A stretch of 64,000 nt of DNA from Planctomycetota bacterium (GCA_002748355.1 PDSF01000031.1:62001-126000), one strand, 5' to 3'; shown: positions 28,756-38,457, counted from the stretch's first letter. Notes: a model not told the origin generated them from the letters alone. A program made the numbers and translations.

Positions 28756-30429
28756 TCACTTCACATGGAGGAAACGCCCGTTGTTCTCCTCTGCCAGCTT
28801 CCTCATGAAGCTGAGGTTGTTGCTTTCGTCGCCAAAGACGATCGTGTGGATGCGGATGCGCCGCAGCTTGTTGATCTTCGCCACCTCGGCACGAATCGCA
28901 TCCGGCTCGACGATCTTGCCAGAACTCGGAGCCCCGTCACTGAGCAGGAAGATCGAGTCATACGCGGCCCGGTAGTATTTGTCGTAAACGCCACGCTCGC
29001 CCATGGCCAAGGCCAGCTCCAGCGCCCCGTAGATATTGGTGCTACCGCCGGGCGCCGTTTCATAAACGTAGTACAGGAGCGCCGCCTTGTTGCTGTCGTT
29101 CATCTCGACCAGCTTGGGCCTCCCGCCCTTGCCCTGCCGCCAGACCTTGGCCTCATTACTGAAGAACACGACATTACAAATCGTGTCTCGCGGCAGGGCC
29201 CGGATGACCTTCTCCAGCTCCTTCTTGACCAGCTCGAACTTGGGCTGCTTCGCCCCCATACCGGCATAACGCCCTTGCAGCGACACCGGCTCGCGCATGG
29301 AGCCGCTGAAGTCGATAATAAAGAGAATCCTCTTGCTGCGAATATCCAGATTGAAATACCGGACGTAGCTAACGCCTTTCTTGGGACCGGCCGCCTCGCC
29401 GAGCTTTTTCCCGGGAGCCTTGACCGTGCGAAAGCGGAACCTGGCCCCCTCACGCTTCCAGAAGACCTCCCAGAGCTTGGGTAACTTACGGGGCAGGTCC
29501 TGCCCCGTGAGGGCAACGAGGCCGTCATGGATGCGGGCGAGCAACATCTCGGTGCCAGCCTCCTTCTTACTGCCGCCTCGCTTGAGCTCAGCCTTCATCG
29601 CCGCAATCAAAGCCGGAATCGAATGCCGCGAACGCAGGCGCAGCACCCCGTCGATGACCGCTGCCCGCACCTGCCAGTTCTTCTCTTTCTTGAGCAACTT
29701 GGAAAAGGCTTCGAGCAAGTTCGGCGTCAGCCTTTGCCCCGGAGTATCGGGCCCCTGGTTTTCCGCCTTGGTCTCGTCACTGTGCGGAGAGAGGATGCCT
29801 GCGAGCGTGCTTATCGTCGCAATGCGCAGGTTCGGCTCGCGGTTACGCAGGAGCTTGATCAGCTCGGGCAAGGCCTCAAGAGAGCCACAGCTCTCGAGGG
29901 CAAGCACCGCTTGGATCTTCTCCGCCAGGCCGAGCTTCCCCAGACCCGCGAGCAGTTTCTTCCCGGCCATCTCACTCCCACGAAGCCCGAGAATCTCGAT
30001 GGCCGTCACCCGCGCCAGCGAGGCATTGCGGCCCCCCCGCTGCAAGGCCTTATCAAGCAGCCAGCTGTCAACATCCTCGCCCCCGATGCCAGCGATCAGC
30101 CGCTTAGCCTCGCCACGCACCGCCGGAAGCTGCGCATTCATCCGCTGGAACCTGTCGAGTTCCTCCGGGAGTTCGACCGTCGCAGCCTGCCAAAGCCGCT
30201 TCGCCGCCAGCAGATCCCCCGTCGCCGCAACCTGCGCAAAGAGACGCCGGAAGCGCTGCGCCGCCTTCCTATCCCGCCGTCCATCCCGAAACAGCAGCTC
30301 CTTCCCCTCGCTGTAGGACTGGAGCCAGTGAGAGTACTTCTCAACGGCCTCCTGAGCCGCAGCCCCCTGAGCCCCCAGCGGCAGCTGCCCAAAGAAGAAG
30401 ACGAGCAAAGCAACAAAGAGTACGCGCAT
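28756..30429 (-). CDS. Exported HEAT-repeat and von Willebrand A protein
   Basis: A 557-residue exported protein. The ATG at 30429 is chosen for its signal peptide (FVALLVFFFGQLPLGAQG). Residues about 90-290 are helical repeats of HEAT type (RVTAIEILGLRG, RIATISTLAGIL, VRAAVIDGVLRLR). A von Willebrand A domain follows (about 350-557) with an intact MIDAS DFSGS in ILFIIDFSGSMREP, plus GGSTNIYGAL and LLSDGAPSSG. HEAT plus VWA proteins are frequent in planctomycetes and probably bind partners in a metal-dependent way. It is convergent with the preceding gene and divergent from ilvE. Confidence 0.8.
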   Translation of the reverse strand: MRVLFVALLVFFFGQLPLGAQGAAAQEAVEKYSHWLQSYSEGKELLFRDGRRDRKAAQRFRRLFAQVAATGDLLAAKRLWQAATVELPEELDRFQRMNAQLPAVRGEAKRLIAGIGGEDVDSWLLDKALQRGGRNASLARVTAIEILGLRGSEMAGKKLLAGLGKLGLAEKIQAVLALESCGSLEALPELIKLLRNREPNLRIATISTLAGILSPHSDETKAENQGPDTPGQRLTPNLLEAFSKLLKKEKNWQVRAAVIDGVLRLRSRHSIPALIAAMKAELKRGGSKKEAGTEMLLARIHDGLVALTGQDLPRKLPKLWEVFWKREGARFRFRTVKAPGKKLGEAAGPKKGVSYVRYFNLDIRSKRILFIIDFSGSMREPVSLQGRYAGMGAKQPKFELVKKELEKVIRALPRDTICNVVFFSNEAKVWRQGKGGRPKLVEMNDSNKAALLYYVYETAPGGSTNIYGALELALAMGERGVYDKYYRAAYDSIFLLSDGAPSSGKIVEPDAIRAEVAKINKLRRIRIHTIVFGDESNNLSFMRKLAEENNGRFLHVK

Positions 30430-30682
30430 ACCCGCAAGGCTAGCCGCCAAGCCCAGGCGGCGCCCCACCCCCCCAGCACTTCTCTGAGCACCAAGCTTGC
30501 ATGGCCCCAGCGGCGCAACCGGGCTGCACTGCGTAGGGCCGGAGCAGGGTGGGCTGGGCAGATGCAAGGGAGAAGCTGCGACTTCTGCTCCGGGTTCCGG
30601 CAGAAGCGCTCGTCTTTACCGATCGCGCCAGGCGCGCCCGACCCTAAGATGCGCCGCCAAAACACCCTTCTCGACACACGAC

Positions 30683-31594
30683 ATGATCAAGACACTTGCT
30701 TGGTTCGACGGCCAGATCCTTCCCGTTCAAGACATCCGCATCTCGCCCCTCAGCCATGCCCTCCACTACGGAACCGGCGCTTTCGAGGGGATCCGCGCCT
30801 ACGAGCTTGAAGGCGGCGGCGGCGGGATTTTCCGCCTGAAAGAGCACATCGATCGCCTGATCGACTCCTCAAGGGTGCTCGACCTGGAGCTCGAATATGA
30901 CCGCCAGCAACTGATGGAGGCCTGCCGCGAGACCCTCCGCGCCAACGAGATGAAGGAAGGCTACCTGCGCCCGCTCTGCTGGCTCGGTGAAGGGGGCATG
31001 GGCGTTTCGGGCATGAACTGCCCGACCCACACGATGATCGCAGTTTGGCCCTGGGGCGCCTATCTCGGCGAAGAGGGCATGCGCAAGGGCATTCGGGTCA
31101 TCACCTCCAGCTACGAGCGCATCGCCCCGAACGCTGGCGCCAAGAATGCCAAGCTGACCGGTGCCTACTTCGTCGGCTTCATGGCCAAGCGCAACGTCCT
31201 CGCCCTCGGCATGGACGAGGCCATCCTCCTCGATCGCGATGGCTACCTGACCGAAGGCAGCGGCGAGAACATCTTCGTGGTCAAAAACGGCAAGGTCCTG
31301 ACCACCCCCACCTCATCGCCGATCCTGCCCGGCATCACCCGCGACACCGTGCTGGCCCTCTGCGCAGACCACGACATCACGGTCGAAGAAGCCCGCTTCT
31401 CGCGCAGCGAGATCTACACCGCCGACGAGGTCTTCATGGTCGGCACCGCAGCGGAAGTCACCCCGATCCGCGAGATCGACGGTCGCCCAGTCCGCACCGC
31501 ACCCGGCGAGATCACCCAGCAGCTGCAGAAGGAATACCTTTCCTTGGTGCGCGGCGCTCATCCCCGTGCCAAGGAGTGGATCACTCCGGTCTGA
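30683..31594 (+). CDS. ilvE: Branched-chain amino acid aminotransferase
   Basis: A 303-residue class IV PLP aminotransferase. The ATG at 30683 gives the usual start (KTLAWFDGQILP), so the upstream in-frame extension is rejected. Motifs: HALHYGTGAFEGIRAYE (substrate/PLP region), the PLP lysine region KNAKLTGAY, then LLDRDGYLTEGSGENIF and FMVGTAAEVTPI near the end. It performs the last step of valine, leucine and isoleucine synthesis or the first step of their breakdown, using 2-oxoglutarate/glutamate. Breakdown would feed isobutyryl-CoA, the substrate of the icmF product encoded in this window. It is followed after 89 bp by the MoxR operon. No Shine-Dalgarno sequence is apparent. Confidence 0.93.
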   Translation: MIKTLAWFDGQILPVQDIRISPLSHALHYGTGAFEGIRAYELEGGGGGIFRLKEHIDRLIDSSRVLDLELEYDRQQLMEACRETLRANEMKEGYLRPLCWLGEGGMGVSGMNCPTHTMIAVWPWGAYLGEEGMRKGIRVITSSYERIAPNAGAKNAKLTGAYFVGFMAKRNVLALGMDEAILLDRDGYLTEGSGENIFVVKNGKVLTTPTSSPILPGITRDTVLALCADHDITVEEARFSRSEIYTADEVFMVGTAAEVTPIREIDGRPVRTAPGEITQQLQKEYLSLVRGAHPRAKEWITPV

Positions 31595-31683
31595 GCCGGA
31601 ATCGGCTGGCGACCGATCTCCCCAGTGGCGATCTCTACTGGGGAGCCGCGCCTGGCGCGCGGCCCCGAAGGAACAAGCAGCCC

Positions 31684-32622
31684 GTGACCAGCACCGCAGC
31701 GATGCTCGAAGCCCAACGCGCCTTCACTCAGATTCGTGAGAGCGTCCAGCGCCTGGTCGCCATCGAAGACGAGCTGCTAGAGCCCATCCTGGTCACCCTC
31801 CTCGCGCGCGGCCATGCCCTGCTCGAAGGGATCCCCGGCATCGGCAAGACGTTGCTGGCCCGCAGCCTCGCCGGCTGCGTGCACGGGAGCTTCCACCGCA
31901 TCCAGTTCACCAACGACCTGATGCCGTCGGACATCATCGGCAGCCTGGTCTGGCGGCCGAGCGAAGGACAGTTCGACTTCGTCGAGGGCCCGCTCTTCGC
32001 CAACTTCGTCCTCGCCGACGAAATCAACCGCACCAGCCCGCGCACCCTGTCCTGCCTGCTGGAGGCGATGGAGAACGGCACGGTCACGGTCGAGGGGCAA
32101 AGCCGGCGCCTCGCCGAGCCCTTCCTGGTCCTCGCCACCCGCAACCCCATTGAATTCCACGGCACCTTTCCGGTGCCAGAAGCGGCCCTCGACCGCTTCC
32201 TCGTCCGGATCGAGCTCGACTACCCGGACGAGGCCCAGGAGCTAGCGCTCTACCAAGGCAGCAACCCAGAAGAACTCCTGGACCAGCTAGCACCGATCCT
32301 CGAACTCAAAGAGCTGCGACGAATGCAGCGCGCGGTCCTCGACGTCGAGCTGGCAGAGGCCATCGCCCGCTATGCCTACCGCGTCGCGGTCGCCACCCGC
32401 GAACACGAGAGCATCCTCCTCGGCGCCAGTCCCCGTGCTGCGATGCAGTGGCTGCGCGCCTGCCGAGCCCGAGCCCTCGTACACGGCCGCAATTACGTCC
32501 TACCCGACGACCTCAAGGCGCTTGCAGACCCGGTGCTGGGCCACCGGATCTTCCTGCATGGTGGCGGTGACGCCCGCCCCCTCTTGCGCGAAGTCCTAGA
32601 CCGCACTCCTGTCGAGCTTTGA
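31684..32622 (+). CDS. MoxR-family AAA ATPase
   Basis: A 312-residue AAA+ protein. GTG at 31684 is preferred (GAAGGAA about ten bases before it); ATG at 31702 is an alternative. Walker A is GIPGIGKT, Walker B is FVLADEINR, followed by the MoxR pattern SPRTLSCLLEAMENGTVTV and VLATRNPIE (sensor 1), then ASPRAAMQWL (sensor 2). MoxR ATPases act as chaperones for metal insertion or assembly, typically with VWA or DUF58 partners. The next two genes, DUF58 and a transglutaminase, overlap in series, the classic MoxR-DUF58-TgpA arrangement. Confidence 0.92.
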   Translation: MTSTAAMLEAQRAFTQIRESVQRLVAIEDELLEPILVTLLARGHALLEGIPGIGKTLLARSLAGCVHGSFHRIQFTNDLMPSDIIGSLVWRPSEGQFDFVEGPLFANFVLADEINRTSPRTLSCLLEAMENGTVTVEGQSRRLAEPFLVLATRNPIEFHGTFPVPEAALDRFLVRIELDYPDEAQELALYQGSNPEELLDQLAPILELKELRRMQRAVLDVELAEAIARYAYRVAVATREHESILLGASPRAAMQWLRACRARALVHGRNYVLPDDLKALADPVLGHRIFLHGGGDARPLLREVLDRTPVEL

Positions 32623-33572
32623 AGCTGCCGCGACCAACAGCGATGGGAGCCAAAGGCCTCGTCTTCTACGGCATCCTCTGGGGCGCCTTCCTGGCCGCGC
32701 CCTACCAAAACCTTGCCTTTGCCATGCTGGTCTCCGGCGCGGCGCTCGGCGTCGTCGCTTTGCTAAGCAATGCCCGCAGCCTGAGCAAGCTACGCTTCGT
32801 CAGCCTGCGCACACCCAACGCGCCGGCAGGACAAGCACGCAAGCTGCGCCTGGAGATCAACGGCGCACGCCCTCTGCTCGGCGTCAGCATCCTCCTCGAG
32901 GGCGAAGAGGATACTCTGAAGGTTCCGCTTCCACATGACGAAGCTCGCCAGCTCAAGCTAGAACTACCCGGACAGGAGCGGGGGATACTCCGCTGGCAGC
33001 GCATCGTCTTCGAGTCCCGGCACCCCTTCGGGCTGTTTCGCAGCCGCCGCATCTTTGCTGAACCCGGCGAGCTGGTAACACCTCCTTCCCCCTACGAAGT
33101 CGAAAACGACCTGCGCGGCCAGAGCCTGGACGACTTGCTCGGTACCCCGATCGCAGAGCCCGGACTCGGAGAGCCCAGCAGCGTCCGCGACTTCCGCGAA
33201 GGTGATGACCCACTCCGCCTCGACTGGCGGGCGACAGCACGCCGCGGCGACCTCGTGGTCAAAGATCGCGAACAGCTCATGCGCCCAGGCAGCGAAGTCG
33301 TCCTCGACCGGCGCTGCGGCGAAGGAGATCTCGAGGATGCTCTCTCTTTGATCATGAGCCTGGCCCGGCAACGCCAGGCCAACAACGAGACCCTTACCCT
33401 CGGCACCCAAGGCAGCCTCGCGACCTACGGCCAAGATCACCAGACCTGGAGCCAGCTCGAACGCTTGCTCGCCGAGCTGGACTGCCTACCGCCGGAGGCG
33501 CAGGCGCCGCCTGCGAATTCGCCGGAGACCCTGCAGCTGCCCGCCCAGCGGCAGGAGGAACTCCGTGTCTGA
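32619..33572 (+). CDS. DUF58 protein of the MoxR operon
   Basis: 317 residues from a TTG start that overlaps the moxR stop (TTGA); ATG at 32643 is an alternative. Two TM segments near the N-terminus (about 10-50) are followed by a cytoplasmic domain with the DUF58 signature VRDFREGDDPLRLDWRATAR and LVVKDRE. Such proteins pair with MoxR ATPases, and the function is not settled. It overlaps the following transglutaminase gene by 8 bp. Confidence 0.88.
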   Translation: MKLPRPTAMGAKGLVFYGILWGAFLAAPYQNLAFAMLVSGAALGVVALLSNARSLSKLRFVSLRTPNAPAGQARKLRLEINGARPLLGVSILLEGEEDTLKVPLPHDEARQLKLELPGQERGILRWQRIVFESRHPFGLFRSRRIFAEPGELVTPPSPYEVENDLRGQSLDDLLGTPIAEPGLGEPSSVRDFREGDDPLRLDWRATARRGDLVVKDREQLMRPGSEVVLDRRCGEGDLEDALSLIMSLARQRQANNETLTLGTQGSLATYGQDHQTWSQLERLLAELDCLPPEAQAPPANSPETLQLPAQRQEELRV

Positions 33573-35490
33573 AGCGCCCTCTAACGAGCTGCCGATTCGC
33601 CTCTTGGTGCTGGCCAACCTCCTCTGCGTCCACGTCACCGGCGCCGTCTCCCTGCTGCCGATGCTTGGGCTCTATGCCCTGACCCTCTGCTCGCCCCTCC
33701 TCGCTCGCAGACGCAATCACTGGCTCTACCGCTCGATCTGGAACAGCGCCGTGCTCGCTCTCTGCGGCATGCTCCTACTCGGAGCACAGCGCTACGGCGT
33801 GCAGACCATGCTCGAGGACGGGCTCCTCCTCGCCGCTTTCTGTCAGGTGCACCTACTCAACAACCTCGGCCCCAAGCAGCGACCGGACCTGGTCTTCTTC
33901 AACGCCTTCCTGATCGCGATCGTCACCAGCTTCTTCAGCCAGGAGCTGCGTTTCGGGCTGGTGCTCCTGTTCTTCTTCCCGGCCCTCTTTCTCTCGCTCC
34001 AACAACAGCTCCTGGGCCGCGCGACCACCATCACCCGGCTGGCGAAGAGCATCCTCAAGCCGACCCTCGCCTGCCTAGCATTGACGGCCATCGCCTTCGT
34101 CCTACTGCCGCGCGACTTCCAGCGGCAGGGCTTCGTCGCGGAATATCTCGAACAGGGGCATCAGGTGCGAGCGGTGGGGCTCGCAGACAACGGAGACCTG
34201 GACCGCGAACGGATCGACCCCAATCAGTCCTGGCCGGTGCTTCGTTTGACGCGGCAGCGTGGCGAAGCCCTGCCCCGCTATTGGCGCGCGGTCAGTGACC
34301 AACGCCTCGTCGGGCGCAGTTGGCGCCGGACACGCCATCCCCAAAGCGGAGCCGAGCTGCCACCAAAAGCCCTGTGGCGCCGCCAAGGCCGCAGCTGGTT
34401 CCGGGGACAGCCTTCGGGCACCCCGAGCATCAGCGTCGAAGAACTGCAGCCCCACAGCGCCTGGGTGCTGATGCCGATGGCGACTCGGGTGGTCCATTTC
34501 GAAAGCCGAGCCGTCGCCCTGGAAATCAGAGCACTGGTGGACGGTTCCCTCGCCCGTAGCGGTGCCCGCGCCCGCAGCAGCCGCCGCTACTCACTGCAGC
34601 TCGGAGCCGGATCGGCGCAGGCCGGCGAGCGGAATGCGCGTCGATTCGCCCGGCAGGCACAGCGCTTCTCCCACTTCGACATCAGCAAGATGCCGCCGCA
34701 GTTCCTCCGCTATGCAGAGGATGCTCGCAATGCCGTGCGGGGCATACCCAGGGGCCTGGAGCGCTGGCAAGCGCTCTGCCGCTTCGTCGCTAGCAGCGCC
34801 CCCTATGCGCTTCCCGGCCAGCCCGGAGCGGCTGCGACTTGGGAAGACTTCCTCGCCGGCCGCGGGGGCGCTCACTGCGAGTGGTTTGCGAGCGCGCTGG
34901 TCCTGCTCCTGCGCAACGAAGGCGTCCCCTGCCGTATCGCCCGGGGCTTTGCCATCGACGACCCCGACCCACAGAAGACGACGGTCATCGTCCAGAGCAG
35001 CGATGCCCATGCCTGGGTCGAGATTCTCGAAGAAGCGCGCGGGGTCATCCTCTTCGACCCCACGCCCAGCACCACTCGCGAGGACAGCCCGACCAAGCTC
35101 TCCTGGCACGAGGCGCTCAGTGCCCGGTTCTCGTCCTGGTGGCAGGGTCTGACCAACTATGACGGCAGCGGGCGCTCAAAGCTCTTGGCCGCTCTCGCCG
35201 CCCTGCCCAGGCAGGCCGGACGCTTCGTTCGCAGTCGCCCGCTGCTCTCCCTGGCTCTGATCGGACTCCTCCTACTCCTACTCGCCCGGCTGCGCCGGCG
35301 CAGGGCCCTGCCTGCGGGCGTGCAGGAATACGAGCGCTGCCTGCGGCGCTTGGGGCTTCCACGAGCTCCCGAGCAAACCCCACGAGAGTTCCTCGAATCG
35401 CTGCGAGATTCGGGACTAACTCCCAAGCAGCTACAACGCCTGGAGCGCGCCACCGAGCGACACGAAAGGATGCGCTACGCCCGCAGCTGA
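33565..35490 (+). CDS. TgpA-like membrane transglutaminase
   Basis: A 641-residue protein with a GTG start and a strong AGGAGGAA five bases before it. The N-terminus has about five TM segments (1-190, DUF3488-like), then a periplasmic transglutaminase-like domain with the triad Cys (GAHCEWFASA), His (DAHAWVEI) and Asp (LFDPTPS). One TM segment follows near 570, then a short cytoplasmic tail with EYERCLRRLGL (DUF4129-like). It is likely an envelope cysteine peptidase or transglutaminase working with the upstream MoxR and DUF58 products. The triad is intact. Confidence 0.9.
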   Translation: MSEAPSNELPIRLLVLANLLCVHVTGAVSLLPMLGLYALTLCSPLLARRRNHWLYRSIWNSAVLALCGMLLLGAQRYGVQTMLEDGLLLAAFCQVHLLNNLGPKQRPDLVFFNAFLIAIVTSFFSQELRFGLVLLFFFPALFLSLQQQLLGRATTITRLAKSILKPTLACLALTAIAFVLLPRDFQRQGFVAEYLEQGHQVRAVGLADNGDLDRERIDPNQSWPVLRLTRQRGEALPRYWRAVSDQRLVGRSWRRTRHPQSGAELPPKALWRRQGRSWFRGQPSGTPSISVEELQPHSAWVLMPMATRVVHFESRAVALEIRALVDGSLARSGARARSSRRYSLQLGAGSAQAGERNARRFARQAQRFSHFDISKMPPQFLRYAEDARNAVRGIPRGLERWQALCRFVASSAPYALPGQPGAAATWEDFLAGRGGAHCEWFASALVLLLRNEGVPCRIARGFAIDDPDPQKTTVIVQSSDAHAWVEILEEARGVILFDPTPSTTREDSPTKLSWHEALSARFSSWWQGLTNYDGSGRSKLLAALAALPRQAGRFVRSRPLLSLALIGLLLLLLARLRRRRALPAGVQEYERCLRRLGLPRAPEQTPREFLESLRDSGLTPKQLQRLERATERHERMRYARS

Positions 35491-35594
35491 GCCGCCGCTA
35501 TCGTGCCGCCCTTGATTCGTGCTTCCCGCCAGCGCAACCAACGGCTGATAGGAAGATCCATGCAACTGGCGCCGCAGAGAACGGAACCGAGACC

Positions 35595-37025
35595 ATGAAC
35601 CAAGAGCGCCAGAGCCTGAGAGCATCCGAGACGGTCAGCGGCCGCCGACGCGTCGCCTTCTACGCCCTCGGCTGCCGAGTCAACTTCGAAGAGGCCGAGT
35701 GCCTCTCCGGACAGTTCGCCGAACACGGCTACCAGACCGTGCCCTTCGACCAGCAGGCCGAGGTCTACGTCATCAATACCTGCACGGTGACCGGCTTCGC
35801 CGACGCCGAATCGCGCAAGATCGTCCGCCGCGCGGTGCGGCGCAAGCCCAGCGACGGCGCCGTCATCGTCACCGGCTGCTATGCCCAGAGGGATCCCGAG
35901 CGCTTGCGCGCCCTCGAAGGCGTCGACTTGGTGCTCGGCAACAGCGAGAAAAGCGCCCTGATCGAGCATTTGCTGCGCCTAGCAGAAGACCGCCGCCTCG
36001 CCGGCGATCTCTGGGAAGGAGCCGCCATCGCCCGCGAAACACCGCTCACTGAGAGTTTCCTCTCACACGGCAAGGCCCCGGCCGGAACCGGCCGCACCCG
36101 CGCCACGCTCAAGATCCAGGATGGCTGCAACGAGCACTGCACCTACTGCATCATCCCCAGCGTCCGTGGCATCAGCGTCAGCCGCGAGATCGAAGAGGTG
36201 CTGATCGAGGCCAAGAGCCTGGCGGCGATCGGCTATCGGGAGATTGCTCTCACCGGCGTCAATACTGGCTGCTTCGGTCATGACCGCGGCAATCCCGAAG
36301 GACTGGCCGAGCTGGTGTCCCGCCTCGACTCCCTGGAGCTGCCGCTACGCTTTCGGCTCAATAGCCTTGAGCCGGCTACCGTCACCGAGGCCCTACTCGA
36401 TGCCCTCGAGTCGGCAAGCTGCTTCTGTGAGCACTTTCATGTGCCGCTCCAACACGGCGACGCGAGGATCCTCCGCAGGATGTCCCGCGGCTACGACCCG
36501 GAGTTCTATGCCGACAAGATCGCCCGCATCCACGCGCGCTTTCCGCAGGCGGGAATCGGTGCCGACGTGATGGTCGGATTCCCCGGCGAGGACGAGGACT
36601 GCTTCGAACAGAGCCGGGCCTTCGTCGCCTCACTCCCCCTATCGTATCTCCACGTCTTCACCTACTCCGAACGCGAGGGCACGCCGGCGACCCGCATGGC
36701 CAAACAACTGTCGCCACAGGTCAAGCAGGCACGCAGCCGTTCGCTGCATCAGCTCGAAGTCGAGCTGCGCCGGGCCTTCCTCGCCCGGCAAATCGGACGC
36801 GAAGTGGAGGTGCTGGTGGAAGCCAAGCCAGGACCTGGAGCTGCGCCTGCCGGGCTCTCTCGGGAGTATGTCCGGGTGGAACTCAGCGGCGCTGGCGCAG
36901 CGGCGAAGGAGCATGAACTGTGGCGAGCTCGCGTAGAGGAGCAGCTCGATGAGAAGTGGCTGCGCGCGGCGGCTTTGTCGACGGGCCCTATGCCCGTGAA
37001 GACCGGCAAGCACCTTGCCCAGTAA
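35595..37025 (+). CDS. mtaB: tRNA t6A37 methylthiotransferase
   Basis: A 476-residue radical-SAM methylthiotransferase. The N-terminal UPF0004 domain has the three cluster cysteines in ALGCRVNFEE, NTCTVTGF and TGCYAQR. The radical SAM site is CNEHCTYC. The GCRVN form and the size place it with MtaB (ms2t6A of tRNA) rather than MiaB or RimO. It adds a methylthio group to N6-threonylcarbamoyladenosine at position 37 of tRNAs reading ANN codons. The C-terminus carries a TRAM-like region (about 400-440). It is probably monocistronic, about 100 bp after the transglutaminase gene. Confidence 0.9.
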   Translation: MNQERQSLRASETVSGRRRVAFYALGCRVNFEEAECLSGQFAEHGYQTVPFDQQAEVYVINTCTVTGFADAESRKIVRRAVRRKPSDGAVIVTGCYAQRDPERLRALEGVDLVLGNSEKSALIEHLLRLAEDRRLAGDLWEGAAIARETPLTESFLSHGKAPAGTGRTRATLKIQDGCNEHCTYCIIPSVRGISVSREIEEVLIEAKSLAAIGYREIALTGVNTGCFGHDRGNPEGLAELVSRLDSLELPLRFRLNSLEPATVTEALLDALESASCFCEHFHVPLQHGDARILRRMSRGYDPEFYADKIARIHARFPQAGIGADVMVGFPGEDEDCFEQSRAFVASLPLSYLHVFTYSEREGTPATRMAKQLSPQVKQARSRSLHQLEVELRRAFLARQIGREVEVLVEAKPGPGAAPAGLSREYVRVELSGAGAAAKEHELWRARVEEQLDEKWLRAAALSTGPMPVKTGKHLAQ

Positions 37026-37079
37026 GCGGGGCCCAGTAGCTGACCCCGACTAGCGGCCCCCAACTAGCGCTTCCGCGAG

Positions 37080-37991
37080 TCAACCGATCGCATGCGCATC
37101 CGAGGCGTCCCCAGGGCCATCGGACTGCTCCCGCTCGCAGTTTGAAAGGAAGTGCTCGCATTGCTCAGCCGCATAGAGCAACGGCGCTGTCGGCCCTTCG
37201 AAGGGATGCGCCGCCCCGAAGTGGTGCCCGGCCATCTCGACGACCAGCAGGCTGTCCTTTTCCGTGTGCCCCACGCGCAAGAGGCGCTCCGCCTCATTGA
37301 TGCCAAAGACAGGATCCTCTTCGCCGCAAAGGAGGAGCGTCGGCGCTTCGCAAGAACTCATCAACTCCGACAAGGTCGCCATCTCTGCCAACTCTCGTGC
37401 GTCGGAAAAGAACTCGGAGCCGAGCACGACATCGGTATCGCCCTGGTCGGTACCCGGGTCCGCAGGCACATGAATCCGCAAGCGATCCCCGAGGATCCCT
37501 TCGCGCACCAGCGTGGCGGGCGGGGACAGCAGCAGCACGCTTGAGACGGGATAGCCTTCGACCATCAAACGCCGGTAGAGGTGCAGGGCAATCGCCGCGC
37601 CCTTGCCATGCCCGGCCAGGGTCAGATGCTTTCCGTCCCATTGCGCCCGCTCATCCAAATCGCCCCGCGCCAGGGAGCGCACGACGTGGACCAGATCCTG
37701 TAGCTCGCGCGAGAGCAGGTATTCGCTCGCTCGCTGCTTATCAAAGCTTGGGAGGCAGCCCTGGGCACGGCCCTCGGTCTCCCCATAGCCACCGTGGCCG
37801 GCATCCAGAGACAAAACCAAGCGCTCCTGCGCTAGGCGTTCGCAGAACCACGGATAGAAACCGTGTCGGCGCGAGAGCAGGATGTCCGGGACGAAGAGCA
37901 GAGCCGGCCTGGGCCCATTCGCGTCCGGGATGCGCAGTTCACCGGCTAGGGTCTCCTCGTTCCGACACAAACGGAGCGCGATTTCGAACAT
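37080..37991 (-). CDS. Alpha/beta-hydrolase-fold protein lacking the nucleophile Ser
   Basis: A 303-residue alpha/beta-hydrolase of the dienelactone/acyl-peptidase style: PALLFVPDILLS strand, LSLDAGHGGYGET, then the elbow LTLAGHGKGAAIAL. The expected GxSxG is G-H-G-K-G, with Gly129 (codon GGC) in place of Ser. The remaining acid (LLCGEEDPVFG) and His (MAGHHFG) positions are present. A single base change from AGC would account for it. The protein is therefore either a catalytically dead binding protein or uses another residue. It is convergent with mtaB; no partner gene is evident. Confidence 0.78.
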   Translation of the reverse strand: MFEIALRLCRNEETLAGELRIPDANGPRPALLFVPDILLSRRHGFYPWFCERLAQERLVLSLDAGHGGYGETEGRAQGCLPSFDKQRASEYLLSRELQDLVHVVRSLARGDLDERAQWDGKHLTLAGHGKGAAIALHLYRRLMVEGYPVSSVLLLSPPATLVREGILGDRLRIHVPADPGTDQGDTDVVLGSEFFSDARELAEMATLSELMSSCEAPTLLLCGEEDPVFGINEAERLLRVGHTEKDSLLVVEMAGHHFGAAHPFEGPTAPLLYAAEQCEHFLSNCEREQSDGPGDASDAHAIG

Positions 37992-38246
37992 GCGTGGAAC
38001 TATGGCAGGAGGGGCGAAGCTCAGCAGCGTGCGAGGGAATACACGCTGCTCCGGGTTTTGAGCAGTTTGCCAAGGGCAGCGTCAATCGCAAGCTTTCGGC
38101 GCCTTCGAGCATGAAGAAGTCACCGGAATTCCACAAGCCGTCAGATCGCAGGCTGCGAACACACCCTTTTCCGTCCTTCCGCAATTTTTTTGGCCATCAC
38201 GCTGCTCCCGAAGCATGATCCCCCAGGTCTCTTGCCGCTCGTCGCT

Positions 38247-38457
38247 TAGCAGACTGTAGAAAAGGTCCGGTGAGCAGTAGCGAGCCGAATTCCGGCGTCC
38301 CATTGGTATCCGAAATCGGGGCGGCCTACACCGGGTCGACCGAAAACATGGCTTCAGAAAAGGCCGGCGAAACCACAGAGTCGTCGAGCCTTGAAGGCGC
38401 CAGCTGGGCATCGATGAGGGTGCTTTCCTCCCGCGCGACTTTATCTACGTCCTGCTA
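38247..38457. repeat. Possible MITE-like element in the 500-bp gap before rnc
   Basis: The gap 37992-38493 holds no convincing gene. Its ends at 38247-38267 (TAGCAGACTGTAGAAAAGG...) and 38437-38457 (inverted) match at 16 of 21 positions without gaps, framing a 211-bp segment. No transposase and no clear target duplication are seen. The left end also resembles the sequence at 11769. It may carry part of the rnc promoter. Confidence 0.45.

Noticed and set aside
31045..31683. In-frame upstream extension of the MoxR gene overlapping ilvE
   Set aside because: Arg/His-rich low-complexity translation of ilvE in another frame; the MoxR start at 31684 has its own ribosome-binding site.
38260..38280. 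Resemblance of GAAAAGGTCCGG to the RNase P RNA signature
   Set aside because: The rest of the conserved RNase P core and pairing is missing.
38082..38411. 109-codon minus-strand frame in the gap before rnc
   Set aside because: No start signal or domain; it crosses the inverted-repeat end and reads like translated element sequence.
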